DNA of 43,738 nucleotides from Chara braunii (Eukaryota; Streptophyta; Charophyceae; Charales; Characeae). Below are positions 21,130-33,051 of this stretch, piece after piece; positions within the stretch are counted from its first letter, which is position 1; every line of letters begins with the position of its first letter. The DNA is taken from contig BFEA01000126.1 in the NCBI GenBank assembly GCA_003427395.1, forward strand, positions 1,384,376 to 1,428,113, in the 5' to 3' direction. The notes beneath the pieces are model-generated. The model was not told where the DNA came from. It made no database searches and saw only the letters and a list, made by a program, of their open reading frames with translations. Made by a program: the position numbers and the translations under genes.

Positions 21130-21300
21130 GTTCCAAGAGGTGGAGTCGAACATGGGTCTGTATTACAAAAATTCCTGAGTGTACCAACTAAGCTACCTTC
21201 TTCCACCCCGAAGACAACGTACGGTCACTCACGTCTTCAATAGACTGAAAGGTGCTGCCCCAAATACAGATATAATGACCGTACATTGTATTCAGGGGAA
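21130..21300 (-). mobile_element. SINE head plus palindrome composite, second copy
   Basis: On the minus strand GGTAGCTTAGTTGGTACACTC is a good A box and ATGTTCGACTCCACC is the B box. The adjoining 21194-21300 is an imperfect palindrome (CCCGAAGACAACGTACGGTCA against TGACCGTACATTGTATTCAGGG). The structure matches 20192-20346. Confidence 0.6.
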
Positions 21301-22108
21301 CAACGTGGGCTCATTGGCTGGCTCTCATAGTGTTGCTGCATTCTATTCGAGATAGAACAAACAACCAAAAAAACAAACACAGCAAAAGCCAAAGAAAAAG
21401 TGTGTCGATCGACCTAAGGTTCGAAGCCGCGCTGCTGCACAGGCTTTCGAACCATGTGTCGAGCACACGTCGGTGAAAAAAAGAAAGCACCGGAGGGCAG
21501 CACCGGAGGACAAAGTGTTCCTGTGAAGTTGTGTAAACAGTTCTCCTTGGTATTCATTTGATTAGCCGATGGAATTCCTGCAGTAGAATCGATCGACAGG
21601 CACACGATCAGACCCGAGCACGCCCTTCACATCGCATCATAAAAACATGCACAGGGCAAGATCCTTGTGAGCGATAGCGAGTAGGAGAAAAAGGGACATG
21701 TACAGCAACACGGATAGATGTTCAGGCTTCACAGGACGAGCGGAATATGCCAAAAAGAGCGCAAGCAAATCCACCCTACCATCATATAGATAGACAGATT
21801 CCCGGACCAACATCGCAAATCCACCATCACATCATATGACGATATATAATAGATAGATAGGGATTACCAGAGACCGAGAAAACTCTCATACAGGAGCCGA
21901 GAAGAAGATTCTTACAGGCTACAGAAAGTCCTGTGTCTTCAATGAAATGTACAACAACAGCACGAGCGTTGACACACCTGACATCGTATACCAACACCTT
22001 GACGTGCCCCTTCCCTTCCCTTACCTTCCCTCCCTCTCCCCCCCCCCCCAAAAATACTCGTTCACGATCGACAAGAACATCGCCACTTCCGGCCGAAGAA
22101 ACCATCGC
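21301..22108. other. Intergenic DNA, nothing recognised
   Basis: No gene or element was recognised. Confidence 0.4.
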
Positions 22109-22250
22109 CACGATTCTTATTGCATCTTCTTTCTTCAACACTACCACCATCGTTGGCTATCATCCAATGCAGTGTGACCAGCACGATTCTTATTGCATCT
22201 TCTTTCTTCAAACACTACCACCAACGTTGGCTATCATCCAATGCAGTGTG
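22109..22250 (+). repeat. 73-bp tandem duplication
   Basis: The segment starting CACGATTCTTATTGCATC and ending CCAATGCAGTGTGACC occurs twice, at 22109 and 22182, almost identical. Confidence 0.8.
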
Positions 22251-22314
22251 ACCGAGTCCCCCGCCCTGATAGACAAGCAGGTCACACAGCGAACAGGAGA
22301 CGGTGGCCCGGCGG

Positions 22315-22470
22315 CCTCACGGCGACCCAGCCCCGTCGTTGGTCCCGCTGCGGCCTGACGTCGACTCAGCCCCGTCGTTGGTCCCGCTGCGGCCTGACGG
22401 CGACCCAGCCCCGTCGTTGGTCCCGCTGCGGCCTGACGGCGACCCAGCCCCGTTCTTGGTCCCCCTGAAA
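22315..22470 (+). repeat. 39-bp GC-rich minisatellite
   Basis: Nearly four copies of a 39-bp unit built of CGGCGACCCAGCCCCGTCGT and TGGTCCCGCTGCGGCCTGA. Because 39 is divisible by three, both strands stay open and yield repetitive frames. I treat these as non-coding. A partial copy recurs at about 22660-22700. Confidence 0.85.
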
Positions 22471-22699
22471 CCAACCACCACCCAATGAGTCATCATCATC
22501 ACCCTTCCTTCATCGAACCCTGCGGCTTCCATACGGACCTCTCTCTGCCACCGGTGGTGGTCCCGGAAACCGCCACCCTGCTGAATCAAAACCACCCACC
22601 CTCCCTCCCTCGAGGATCTCTCTTCGCCAGCAACAACCAGGTCACATCGAAGAGAGGACACATGGCCCGGCGGGCGGCCTGACGGCGACCCAGCCCGTC

Positions 22700-25600
22700 T
22701 GCTGATTGCTCATCAAACACCATAAACATCTCCCTGTCCGCCGCCAGCCCCAACCCCAACCCCGACCCCAACCACAGCGCCATAAATAGCCGCGGTAGGT
22801 GATAGATGATCAGGAAAGGAAAAAGAACGAATCGCGAACGCTATCCTACGCGGTGCGATCGAGCTGAGCGAACTCTACGCCGGGTGGCAGTCTACCTTAC
22901 ACGCCGATACGCCGCACAGGACAAAAACCTCCTCCGAGACCGGGTTCTATGACCGTGCGGGAAAAAAGCACACCTCGCCGGCTTTTCGAGGAAACGCGCC
23001 GACGAATTCAAACGCCAGTTCCAACACATTACAAATTAATCTCGATGCCTGCCTGTGGGCGTGATTAGAGCCGGACGATTCGTGCTAACGGCTTCAGACG
23101 GAATGGTCGCGTCGCGACAGTGAGGAGGATGTTTTGGGGGCCGAAAACGCCAGAAACTGGTTACAGCTCCTTCCTGCTTGCGCTGTCGAGCAGAGGCAAG
23201 TCAGAAGGACGAGACGAAGCTGGCGATGGCGAGCGGCATGAGGAGAAGCTCAGTCATCACCTAGCTGTCCTAGTTTCACCGCGCCATAAATATCGGAAAC
23301 GGAGCTTAAAACCGCTCAGCGGAAAAGGGATGATGCATGACCCGACCAAGAACCAAAAAAAGACTGAGAAAAAACAGACAATCAAAAAGAAAAAACAACA
23401 AAGCTTAACAAAAATTGGACCCAACAGTATAATAAGTATTGCCACCTCTCCTAGGACGAAGTAGATGCTCCGACCCCCGTCCACCACCTCCAATCCTCCC
23501 CCTCGCCCCCCCCCCTCGCCCACCTACAATCCCCTCACTCACACCCCGAGAGCCCAGACGCAGCACCTCCCGCGGTTTTCGTTGCATTGCACGTCTTCAA
23601 CGCTGGCTTCAAACACACTACCGCTTGTTCGGACGCGCACATACATACACACTACCACCAGTGTCACTGGAGCGGAGGGTCGTCTTCACCCAGATCGTCC
23701 CAAAGAATTATAAGGACAAACTCGCACTAAAGAATGATAATTTTAAGGACAACATCACACTACGTCGTTCGCATTATTGGTCCGAGAGCACCCGCAGCAT
23801 AGCAGAATCATCAACGGAAGACCGTTCTCGGATCTCTCTCTCTCGACATCCCCCTCTGATCTCTCCACATCCCCTGCTCTTGCTAACCACCAGCTAGCGT
23901 CTTCTCAAAGAACGGCGAGAGCACACGCATGGCTCAGCGCTGTTCGCCCGCGAACCTTAACCGACGTTTGCCACACACAATCGACACCATCATCACCATC
24001 ATCATCATCATCACCATCTACATTTCCGTCACCTCCCTGGAGGCCATTGGTCTTGCCCATTACCAGTCTTAACATAATCCCTCCACCGTACAGAATCGCC
24101 TGACGACAGGACACGTCGAGTCGCGGCGGTTTCAAACTGGCAAACTGCTCTCCGACACCTTCTTGCCTTCACCCACTACGAAAGAACAGTATCCTTCTGC
24201 TCCAGTGAGATCTAGAGGCGGCCCCCAGTCCTTCGAACGCGATAGGGCTAAAAAATAATAATAATCTCCGACCTCCACTGCCCCAAGAAGACTGTCGTTG
24301 AAGGGCATCAAAAACACCCACAAGGAAACGATCGCCTGCAAACGCTTGGCAACACGAACTCGCTTCGTAGGGCGCAAGAACTCCGGAGGAGAAACAGGAA
24401 CGGAAGAAAAAACGGGAGAGGGGGAACACGCAAATCCGTCGAAAGCATCTTTGAGAACGCCATTGGGCGGGAGGAAACCCAAGACGCCCTAACAGCCTTT
24501 GCAGCGCCTCTTTCAGCAGTTCCTCGTCTGTCTGGATCATATCTGGCATCACCTCTCCCGTGTGGTGTGAGCATTCTACCTTCCGCTGCTCCTCAAGGAG
24601 ATCGACAGCAGCTATTTGCGCTGCTGCATCCCTGAACATCGAGTTTAGAGCTCATTCCCGTGCCGTCTGTCGTCCACACCCGATGTTAGATGCAAAATCA
24701 GTCACAGTTCGTTTAAGGACGACGGTGGAGGGGATCCGCCACTCCCTATCCCCACTTCCCACCTTCTCAAAGCCACGCTATGACGAAGGTTGTTAAATAC
24801 CTGGCATCCCATACAAGGACTCTCGGAGGAGACCTTGGCAAGCAGTACAATCCGAAACGGTCGAAAGATCCAGTCTGTGCAACAACATGCGCCAGCTGCA
24901 TGTCCACCAAGACAGATTCGTCCCGAGCACTCCGTCCAAGGCGAGCGAAAACACACAGGATGTGAGAGAAACCACAGGGTCACAATCCACCCAGCAAACG
25001 AAATAGACTCCACCTCACAACCCCACTAATGCAACTTTAAAAAATCCAAGCATCGTCCACCGTATACACACTCGCTCCCTCCACCTCACCCCCTTGTCCA
25101 GCAGCAGCGAGTGGCTCCCACTCGAGCAGCACGCGAGTTCAAATCCGGTTCGGTTCCAGGAAGGTCATACGTACACGATGTGAAGGATCATCTCCGACGA
25201 CTAAAGATGTGTATCAACTCCCACGAGGACAAATGAGCCTACCCACTCTCCACCCGCGACGCTTCCGTGGCACTATCATCTTCAGTCGGATGGGCTTAAA
25301 ATCATCTTCAGGTAGATCCGACGTCATGCAGACAGAGCACATCCTGCCGTATTTCTCCCGCCCCTGCTTCCTGCCTTCCATCAGGTCCAGCCGCGCCTCG
25401 TCACCGACTCCACCTCCCTCTCGAGCATGGCATCCAACCTCCTTTCCCTTCTCACAGATCCCTCCTCCCTCTTTTCTCCAGTCGGATGCCGCGGGCATGT
25501 CTCCACATGATGCCAAGACGACGGCACCCGATCGCCCGGCGAGAAGAGACCACATGTCAAAGCATTATTTAACCAATTCAGTACTCAGGAGTCCTGGTGT

Positions 25601-26866
25601 ACACAGCAGGCAAAAGGATCATTCAAGGCTGCCCGTGGTTTCACCCAATGCCGAGAATCTGCGCTAGCAGCTAGTCCAAAAGGTCGGTATCTCAGGGACG
25701 GGGAGAAGTCGGCAAACTAATAAAAAATTCGGATATTGACAGTGCACATACACGTGGCGACGATCGGCCTCTACTTTTAAGCAACACAAACAAAAATCTA
25801 TAACGTGATTCCCTCAAGCCTTCACTTCCTCATCTACCCTTCTTTTCCTTAAACCCCCTCCTCCCCCCCTACCCTTCCTCCCCCACTCCCTCACCCCCCC
25901 TACTCCCTTCTCATTATGCGGCTCTTCCCCTCGTCACCCGCATTTTTTCACCTCATCACTCGCACTCCTTCCGTCTGTCTCCCATGCCGCGCTTCGCTTC
26001 AAATTACCTTCGTTCACTCCCGCCCACTCCCTCCGCCATACCCTCCCTCCCCCAAGCATGCCGCCACCCTGTCCTCACTCCCTTATACCCGTCTCTCCCC
26101 CGTGGCCCCCCACTTTGCCGATCGTCATTGCCCCGTTGTATGAGCGAGCTACTCGTCCGCAACCCCGCGTGCATATCCACACCGTCAATAGTCCATAGCA
26201 TCTCAAGAACCTCCTTGGCACGTCCCCAAGATCGACGGCCGAGAGTGCGATCGACTACGCACGCAGTTTCTTATCACAACGTATGCGCGGATACCCGAAC
26301 ACTCCCTCATCCACCACACGACGCGCGCTTGAACAAGTAACCGCCGTTAACCTCTACAGCTGCGCACCGACTTCGTTCCAAGATCTACCCACATTGGGCC
26401 TGCCGCCTGCTCATCACGACATGCACTTTTCCAGTAACAATAGACAAGAAGGTCGAGTCACCTAGCACTTCACAACATAAGTCATCGTCAATAAACATCG
26501 AGACGTCGTAGGGACCTCCCGCCAAAAGCCTCCGCTGCCGAGCCCTCGCCATCAACAACACCACAGTAAATATTTCCGGCATCAGTTGGTACAGAGACCA
26601 CGTCCGCCGGCAATGCAAAAATCCACCCCATCCGATTAAGTTAATCCTTGCTCTACAAGCACACGCAGCGAGACCATCCACTCTACAATTTCGACACAAT
26701 CCCGTCACTCTCTCTCTCTCTCTCTCTCACATGCTGACCCACACCCCCCGCGTTTGTACCTCCTCGCCTCCCTCGCTTCCAAAGAGAAGAATGAAATGCC
26801 GTACATCTCATCTGCGAAAGAATAAAATAAAACGACCTACGACGGACATAACACCCCCCCCCCGAT
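22700..26866. other. GC-richer flank downstream of the SINAT gene, no gene called
   Basis: C-rich blocks occur at 23465-23560 and 25850-26120, a CAT/CAC repeat at 23985-24020, and a short (CT)n at 26708-26729. On the minus strand around 24480-24650 there is a protein-like stretch (MFRDAAAQIAAVDLLEEQRK, then PDMIQTDEELLKEALQRLLG) that I cannot assign. The bases just left of 26867 would hold the SINAT 3' UTR, but no AATAAA signal is evident nearby. Confidence 0.4.
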
Positions 26867-29800
26867 TCACTCCTCCTTCCAGATCTTCCCTGTCACGCGA
26901 AGCTTCAGCTCTTTCTTGTCCCCCCCCGAGAAGAAAAGAGCGATATTCCGCTGAATGATCAGTCCATCACAGCTATCCCGCACCTTCCTATGGCTGTCCC
27001 TAATGCTCCTGGGAACCCCTTGCCAAGTCAGCTTACGTCCATTTGCCCCAACTTCCAGGCTATAGCTGTAGTTCTTCGCGTCCTCTTCGCTTCCCATGAA
27101 CCTCAAGAACGCCATGTACACCGGCGCCACTCCTAACTGGAACGCCTCGAAGTGCAGACAAAAGTGCTGCCCGAAACAGCTGAACACTGTCAGCATCCAC
27201 GTTGCGTTCTCCACCTCCGACGGATTCGACTTGACGTACCTGTGATTGAACGTTGACCCGCTGTGCATATCCACCTTGTGATCATCTCGCAGATGTGCGA
27301 CGAGGAACGGAATGTCGCCCGTCACAGAGCACTCCGACCCCGCGTATGGGCAGTTGTACGGCCGGAAGTTGCATCCCGCTTCATGCCTTAACTTGCTGTA
27401 ATAGGGGAGCGTGTGAGTGCATCCCAAACTCATATACCTGCAGGGCAACTCCAACGACTCCGCCACTTTTTCCAGAGCTAAGCATCGAATATTCCCCAAT
27501 TCGTACCGACAAGTCGGGCACCGATTATGGACGCGCATCTTGCAGTGCGAGCACAACGTGTGGCCGTTTGGACACTGATGAAGAACAGGACACATAACAC
27601 GGGCATAACAACGCAAACACCAACCGCCGGTCAAATCGACGATGTCACCGCCAAGTCTCATCGTCATACAGCAATCTTAACCGCATAAGGTGTGACCATT
27701 CGGACACCGATGAAAAACAGACATACTAGTAAAACGGGAAAGAAATGCAACCGCCAGGCAAATCGATGACGACGACCTCATCTTTTTTCGATCTCGTCGT
27801 CATGTACTGCCAACCACAAGATCCACAAGGAAAAAGAATATCCTTCACGTGCACTTGAATGGATCCATGCCTTATTGCAACATTGATTGAATCGAAACGC
27901 AGTGCCATCTATGACGCCGAGCAACGGGACAGGACAGACTCTTCCGAGCAAGAACGAAATGCGAAGAAGATCGCCAAATGTCTAGGAGGACAAAGACAGA
28001 AATACAACGCCAGCATTTTGACGGGATAACGCTCCGACCGACCTATTGAGGAGACGAAGAAAGAAAACCTACCTGTACCTGGAAGATCTGAATCGCAGAT
28101 GCCTCAGGGAAACAAGGAACGAAAGGCTTTTAAGATCTGAGATCGCAGATGCCTCAAAGAAACCAAGGGAGGGTCGGACGTATAAACGGGAGATGCAGGC
28201 CGCAAGACAATGCAGGGGCAACAGCAGAGAGAACAGTCGAAAGGAGCAGACCAAGTGAGCGAGGACACCAGAAACAACAGATGCATACACGCCTGGACAC
28301 AGGCCACCAGCTAGACAAGATGGCTAGTTAGACTTGAAAACACATACACCAGGGAGCCCAGGACTGACCAACAGGGAGAGAAGGAACACCAAAACATCGA
28401 CGAGGCACCCATCGAGGGGAAGAAAACGAAACTCCCCACCGGCGGGAGCCGACGTGATCCCGTCGTGCACCAGGCATTCAAGGAAAGCACGCAATGGGGG
28501 AAACATAGGTGCCGACGGGATGCGCCCACTCTGAAGCGGCAAAGAGTCAGGCAACGACGAGTGTGGAGACGAGAAGACAGCGACAACACAAGGGAGGAGG
28601 GAAAGGAACAAATCAGGGGATAGCAGAACAGAAGCACGTGTTGAGGTAAAATGCGCCGACTGGAAGGAGGAACGGGTCCATGAGACGGGGCCGCGCGTGC
28701 GCGAGACAGAAAGCACGCACGTGCCGCAGGGAGAGGGGCACGCGCTGGTGGAGAGAATCGTTTGTCTGCAGGACGAAGACCAATCAGAGAGCCGGCAATG
28801 GCGGAACGGCCAGCGGAAGAATCAAGAGAATCAGACAAAGACGCAAGAACGCCTGTCCCAAGAACAGGAAGAAGGCGGACGTGTGGTAGACACTGAGGGC
28901 CCAAAAAAAGACCGGAATTACAAAACGGGAAAACGGAAGACACCCGAGCAGGGGATCAAGGACGGGTCGACGAAAAGAAACGAAAAACCGCCCGCACGGA
29001 GAGACGCATGATTCATTCGTCGATCACCGACCTCACTTGAGGTTGCGTCAAGGAGAGAAAAGGTTCATGGACGAGCACCCAGCCACATCATCCAATCTCT
29101 TCCAAGCTTCGAGTCCCTCCCAACCCTCCGTCATAGCTACGCAGTTAGGAACATTACGATGCGTCCCTACAACTTACCGTAATAATTATCCCTCCCTCTT
29201 CCTAGGTGCACGCCCATCAAACAGCAATCGCAATAGTCGGCCAAACACGGCCACGTGCCATCATCATAATCGCTGCGCATCAGGCACGTGATAGCACAAG
29301 GACCGGCACGACGCATCAAACAGCAATCGCAATAGTCGGCCAAACACGGCCACGTGCCATCATCAGTGTCGCTGCGCATTAGGCACGTGATAGCACGAGG
29401 ACCGGCACGATGCATCAAACAGCAATCGCAATAGTCGGCCAACACGGCCACGTGCCATCATCATTATCGCTGCGCATCAGGCACGTGATAGCACGAGGAC
29501 CAGCACGACGCACGGTAATGGACAAAACGAGTCTACCTTTTCGACAAGTCGGACGACGTACGAGCAATACTGGGAGAGAAGACGTACACATATTTAAGAT
29601 TGAATTAAGGAGGCGCCGTTAGACTTGGCAGATTGTCGGGCGACTGTATCATAAACCACATGACTTCCAGAGGATACAATACGTCCGGTCCATTCGTGAG
29701 GAATATGCGATCCATCATCGGGCCCCACTTCCACCTCTCTCACGTGTGCAACACAAAGCCAGGTGGCGATCCATCGTGTCCTCTTTCCTTATGGATATGA

Positions 29801-30805
29801 TATCGACGCAATGACGTCGATCGAGAGGACTAAGAAATCCAATAAAACGCGAACATTCGATAGCTTGCTCAAAAGCGGTGACATCGACTCGAACCAAGAA
29901 TGAAAACGCCATCCAGAAAAAAATAACCTAACGACGGACGTCCAGAACAGGCGCCAGCTTAAAGGCGTAAAACAAGAATACGCAATGAAGCACGCAATGA
30001 AAGAAAATGATGCGACCACTCTTTCATTCCACCAACTATGTCCCGCCGGCCTCTATTCAACAATCTTTTCACGACCAGCTCGATTTAGACGTCACACACA
30101 CACACACGCACACACGCACACACACACACACACACGTATATTTATCTATGATAATATATACATCTGAACGCACACACACACACACACGTATATTTATCTA
30201 TGATAATATATACATCTGAACAATGTATATATACAGTAGTATGGCAATATACATGAACATACATATATATTGTCACTGTGAATCGGAGCGCTAAGGCGGA
30301 AAAAGACAACAAGAAAAAGAAAAGTAAGAAGGAAAGCCCCACCTGTTCATCACCTAGGAAGAGAGGGAAAGGAGGACGACGACAAATGAGGGGCTTTGAC
30401 ACACTGTTTCGTCGATAGATAGGTAGTTAGAGGAATAGACATATCTATCTATAGAAAGATAAATGAACTGACAGAGCATATTTGTAGATCGGGTTACCCA
30501 CGACCGTACGATGGCGCAAGACCTCGATATATAGTTAAAGTTGTACAGAGATAAATGGACTTGCGAAAGGCAATTTTTAGACAGATTCTTGCCGGAAAAA
30601 ATCGTACCTGGTGGATCGGCGGAAACATGGAGTTGGTACAAACAGGACATTCCAAGAGCTCATGAACGCTGCTGGTCGGCCCAACCGCCTTCCCTCTGCC
30701 GACTACCACCGGCGCCTGCGGCTGTTCGCCCCCTTCAGTCGTCTGAAGATCCTCCGTCACAGTTACGGTCCCTGCCACAGGGGCAGCCACACACGCCTTC
30801 GCCAT
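26867..30805 (-). CDS. SINA/SINAT-type RING E3 ubiquitin ligase, two coding exons
   Basis: Exon 1 is 30805-30608 (66 codons) and exon 2 is 27574-26867 (235 codons and TGA), giving 301 residues, close to the usual ~300-330 of plant SINAT proteins. The donor is CAG|GTACGA at 30608/30607 and the acceptor is CATCAG|TGT at 27575/27574. The intron is phase 0 and cuts the RING finger between Q66 and C67. RING ligands are C53, C56, C67, H71, C74, C77, C85, C88. The SIAH-type double zinc finger uses C111, C118, H130, C134, C141, C148, H160, H165. A TRAF-like substrate-binding domain follows (from about 166), with NHRYVKSNP, FGQHFCLHFEAFQLG and RSIRDSHRKVRDS. The family dimerises and ubiquitinates regulatory proteins for proteasomal decay, in nucleus and cytoplasm. 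The start is the first in-frame ATG: TAA, GCA, GTG precede it. Residues 1-45 are Ala/Val/Gly-rich and look disordered. Exon 2 has no further intron. All zinc ligands are intact, so the gene looks functional. Confidence 0.92.
27676..27780 (-). pseudogene. Decayed tandem copy of the intron 3' end and exon 2 start
   Basis: This segment aligns to 27544-27650 at an offset of 132 bp. On the minus strand it reads TGTCCGAATGGTCACACC (CPNGHT), then LCG and a stop codon. The acceptor dinucleotide equivalent to 27576-27575 is GG at 27708-27707 instead of AG, so it should not be spliced in. It lies inside the intron, just upstream of the real exon 2. Confidence 0.75.
29215..29512 (+). repeat. Three tandem copies of a 99-bp repeat
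   Basis: Units start CATCAAACAGCAATCGCAAT at 29215, 29314 and 29413 and include CACGGCCACGTGCCATCATC and GGCACGTGATAGCACGAGGA. They are very similar, so the array is recent. CACGTG palindromes occur in each unit. It lies within the SINAT intron. Confidence 0.9.
30093..30245 (+). repeat. (CA)n tracts with a 52-bp duplication
   Basis: Two CA runs each lead into CGTATATTTATCTATGATAA and TATATACATCTGAAC (30135 and 30187), followed by AT-rich DNA. Confidence 0.85.
30350..30414 (-). ncRNA. Hammerhead-unit relic in the SINAT intron
   Basis: On the minus strand CGACGAAACAGTGTGTC is followed by AAGCCCCTCATTTGTCG and CTTTCCCTCTCTTCCTA, matching the 3' half of the hammerhead and its tail at 1092-1030. 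The CTGATGA core half is replaced by a CTAT/GATA simple repeat. It cannot act as a ribozyme. It is in the same sense as the gene. Confidence 0.6.
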
Positions 30806-31905
30806 CACTGCTTAGCGATCGGAGTCGTTCGTTTAAAGCCTGCGCAGACTGTTCTGCTCTTGCGTGTCGCCTACACAAGAAGACCAGACAGCCTCTCGTC
30901 TCTCTCAAGCGTCGACCTACGATAACGAGTTTGAATCAGATTCTCATTGACTTAAATCGATCAATCAATCGGCATCAAACAGACGCTCACGATCCACCAC
31001 GACCCCGCCCGACCAACCTCCCATACATAAATCGACCGTACAACAATCACGCGCGTAAATGCTCGCCCGTTGTTCGAAAGCCTTCGTTCTGATGCCTGCC
31101 CCGCTTCTCCTTGCACGACCAATGGGCAATTTCCTTCACCACCATTGATGATGAGGAACGTCGAAGTCTAGCGCACAAGATACGCCTCCGCACCGATCAG
31201 ATTCTGCTGCCGACTTCCAGGATGCCCAACGAACGGGGTGGGCAGTGCTCCCCTAGTCAATCAGTATGGTTATACCCCGGACGATCGCTTCCCGGTACAA
31301 CTTTGGCGGACTTCTGAGAGCAGCTCTACAATCGCATGTTCATATCGGTCTCTCGCTGTTCACAACCAATTAGGCGACTTTCGGATTAACTGCCGAAAAC
31401 TCTGCTTCCTCTCCGATGTGGCCAGCTTCTTCTTTTGTCCTGCACACCTCCCTCTCTTTTTATCATATAATTGGGAGTTAACTCCGATCCCTGTTATTGC
31501 ATTACTCTCCCGTGTCTCCCTCTCCCTCAGCGTCCCTCCCTTTCTTGCGGATCTCTCCTTTGGTCAGTAGCGCCTCCGTGCGGCAGAAACTTCCCAGAAC
31601 CCAGGACCGAGTCGTTCAAATATCCCACAGAATAATGATCATAATAGCAGAGCAGAGAAACTGGTCATTCAGACACTTACCCCGCTTGTCACTCCTATCG
31701 TCCACCCTCTTAATCGCATATCTCCGTCCCCACACACGTTTCCAAGGAAACCCTTCAAGCCATTTAACCCGGCAGGCTACAGAACGCCAAACATCTCTCG
31801 AGAAGAACCTCAGGGCGATAGACACACGGGAGACATCGACACCTTACACCAGAGGCGAGAACTCACTTTACCAGCTTTTCGCCTCCAAAGCTTAAAAATC
31901 ATGCC
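30806..31905. promoter_or_regulatory. 5' flank of the SINAT gene
   Basis: The region directly upstream of the start codon must contain the 5' UTR and core promoter. I could not point to a clear TATA box or any defined element. The frames here are short and not gene-like. Confidence 0.3.

Positions 31906-31907
<2 letters not shown>

Positions 31908-31971
<64 letters not shown>
31908..31971 (+). repeat. (TC)n microsatellite
   Basis: A pure CT repeat of about 60 bp, roughly 1.1 kb upstream of the SINAT start codon. Such tracts are common in plant promoters, but position alone does not show function. Confidence 0.9.
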
Positions 31972-31973
<2 letters not shown>

Positions 31974-32958
31974 GTGGTTTACGCCGGCGTATGGCGGGTT
32001 GCTGCGTGGCAAGACATACAGGTACAGGACGGCATGACCGTGACAGCTGCTTAGACGCCCGCCCCTGCACAATCAGAATCTGGAAGATGCTCAGCCTCGA
32101 CCACAACTCAAAACGTAGGCACTTCAGACTGCAAAGGGCACAACAACACACGCGTCCCGATGGCCATATAGCGAAGATGAAGAAGAACGAGGAACTGAGA
32201 GAGAACGACAATAGAGTTCTTCTCTACTACGAACGATGTGACAAAGGCCTTGATCGAACTCTCATGGAAATCGGACTCACGCGCATTAGCCCCCAACGGT
32301 ATGCGCTAAAAACTGAGTGAGAAGAGGTTTTTAATGTAGAGGAGTCATCGACCGTTCGCCTGTATCTGCTCTGCACCGTCGACGTGGGAGTAGCCGGTGA
32401 TGACCAACTGTTGCCTACCTGGCTTCTTCCGGCGCAGGCACCATCCCCACCTTCTTTTAACAAAGCGACATGCTTCCTATCTCTCTCGCTCTTCTCCTCT
32501 GTCTACTACCTCTTTCGCCGATCTGGCTATGTCCGTAATCGAGAGCCCGCGATGCCTAAATGAAGGAATGACATCTTCTGCCAATTCAGTGCCCAGGGGA
32601 CAGGCTTCCAAAACGTCGAAGACGCGCGGGTCTGAATTCACTGCCACGCGCCCGGTCCCGCCTACTTCATTCACTCCCAGGGCGGCAGGAGCCGGCCTTG
32701 GCTACCAGTAGGCTATCAGGCGGGCGCCCGCACGGCGGGTACGATGGACGGCAGCTGCGCGGGTTACCGAGCTACCAAACAAGCCTTGGCGAGGGTTGTC
32801 CCGACCAGGCACACCGCCCCGCGCGGAAGGCTAGCTGACGAGCGGGTGCGCGCGCGCTCGAGCTGGCAAAGGGCGGGTTAGCAACGGCACCACGATTTGA
32901 AGAAACCTTGTGCGCAGTCCAGTCTGCTGCCGCCTGCGGGCGCCCCTTCTGCCTCTCC
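31972..32958. other. Intergenic DNA, no gene called
   Basis: A minus-strand frame at 32674-32477 reads protein-like (SDPRVFDVLEACPLGTELAE) but matches no family I know. Confidence 0.35.
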
Positions 32959-33051
32959 CGCACCACTTGCCAAACGCCAACATTCTCAATGAATCTGAAC
33001 GGCCAATTGGCCACGTACGTTCAGAATGTTGGCGTTTGGCGAGTGGTGCGG
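32959..33051. repeat. Foldback with 29-bp arms
   Basis: CCGCACCACTTGCCAAACGC and CAACATTCT are repeated inverted at 33023-33051 with one mismatch. The centre holds GCCAATTGGC, itself palindromic. The 247-codon plus-strand frame running across it is not supported as a gene. Confidence 0.8.

Larger units (their letters stand above)
27575..30607 (-). other. Intron 1 of the SINAT gene
   Basis: A 3033-bp intron with GT (30607-30606) and AG (27576-27575) borders. It holds the decayed exon-2 copy, short direct repeats near 28083-28170 (AGATCTGA...TCGCAGATGCCTCA twice, 50 bp apart), a 3 x 99-bp array, CA repeats and a hammerhead-unit relic. Open frames within it (for example 28943-28311 on the minus strand) show no family resemblance. 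Confidence 0.85.

Noticed and set aside
22208-22661. Repetitive frames on both strands
   Set aside because: They stay open only because the minisatellite unit is 39 bp, a multiple of three.
25105-25160. SINE-like GAGTTCAAATCC motif
   Set aside because: Only a B-box-like match is present; the A-box candidate is too close and weak.
28311-28943. 210-codon minus-strand frame
   Set aside because: It lies within the SINAT intron, is rich in Ser, Leu, Pro and Arg, and has no family resemblance.
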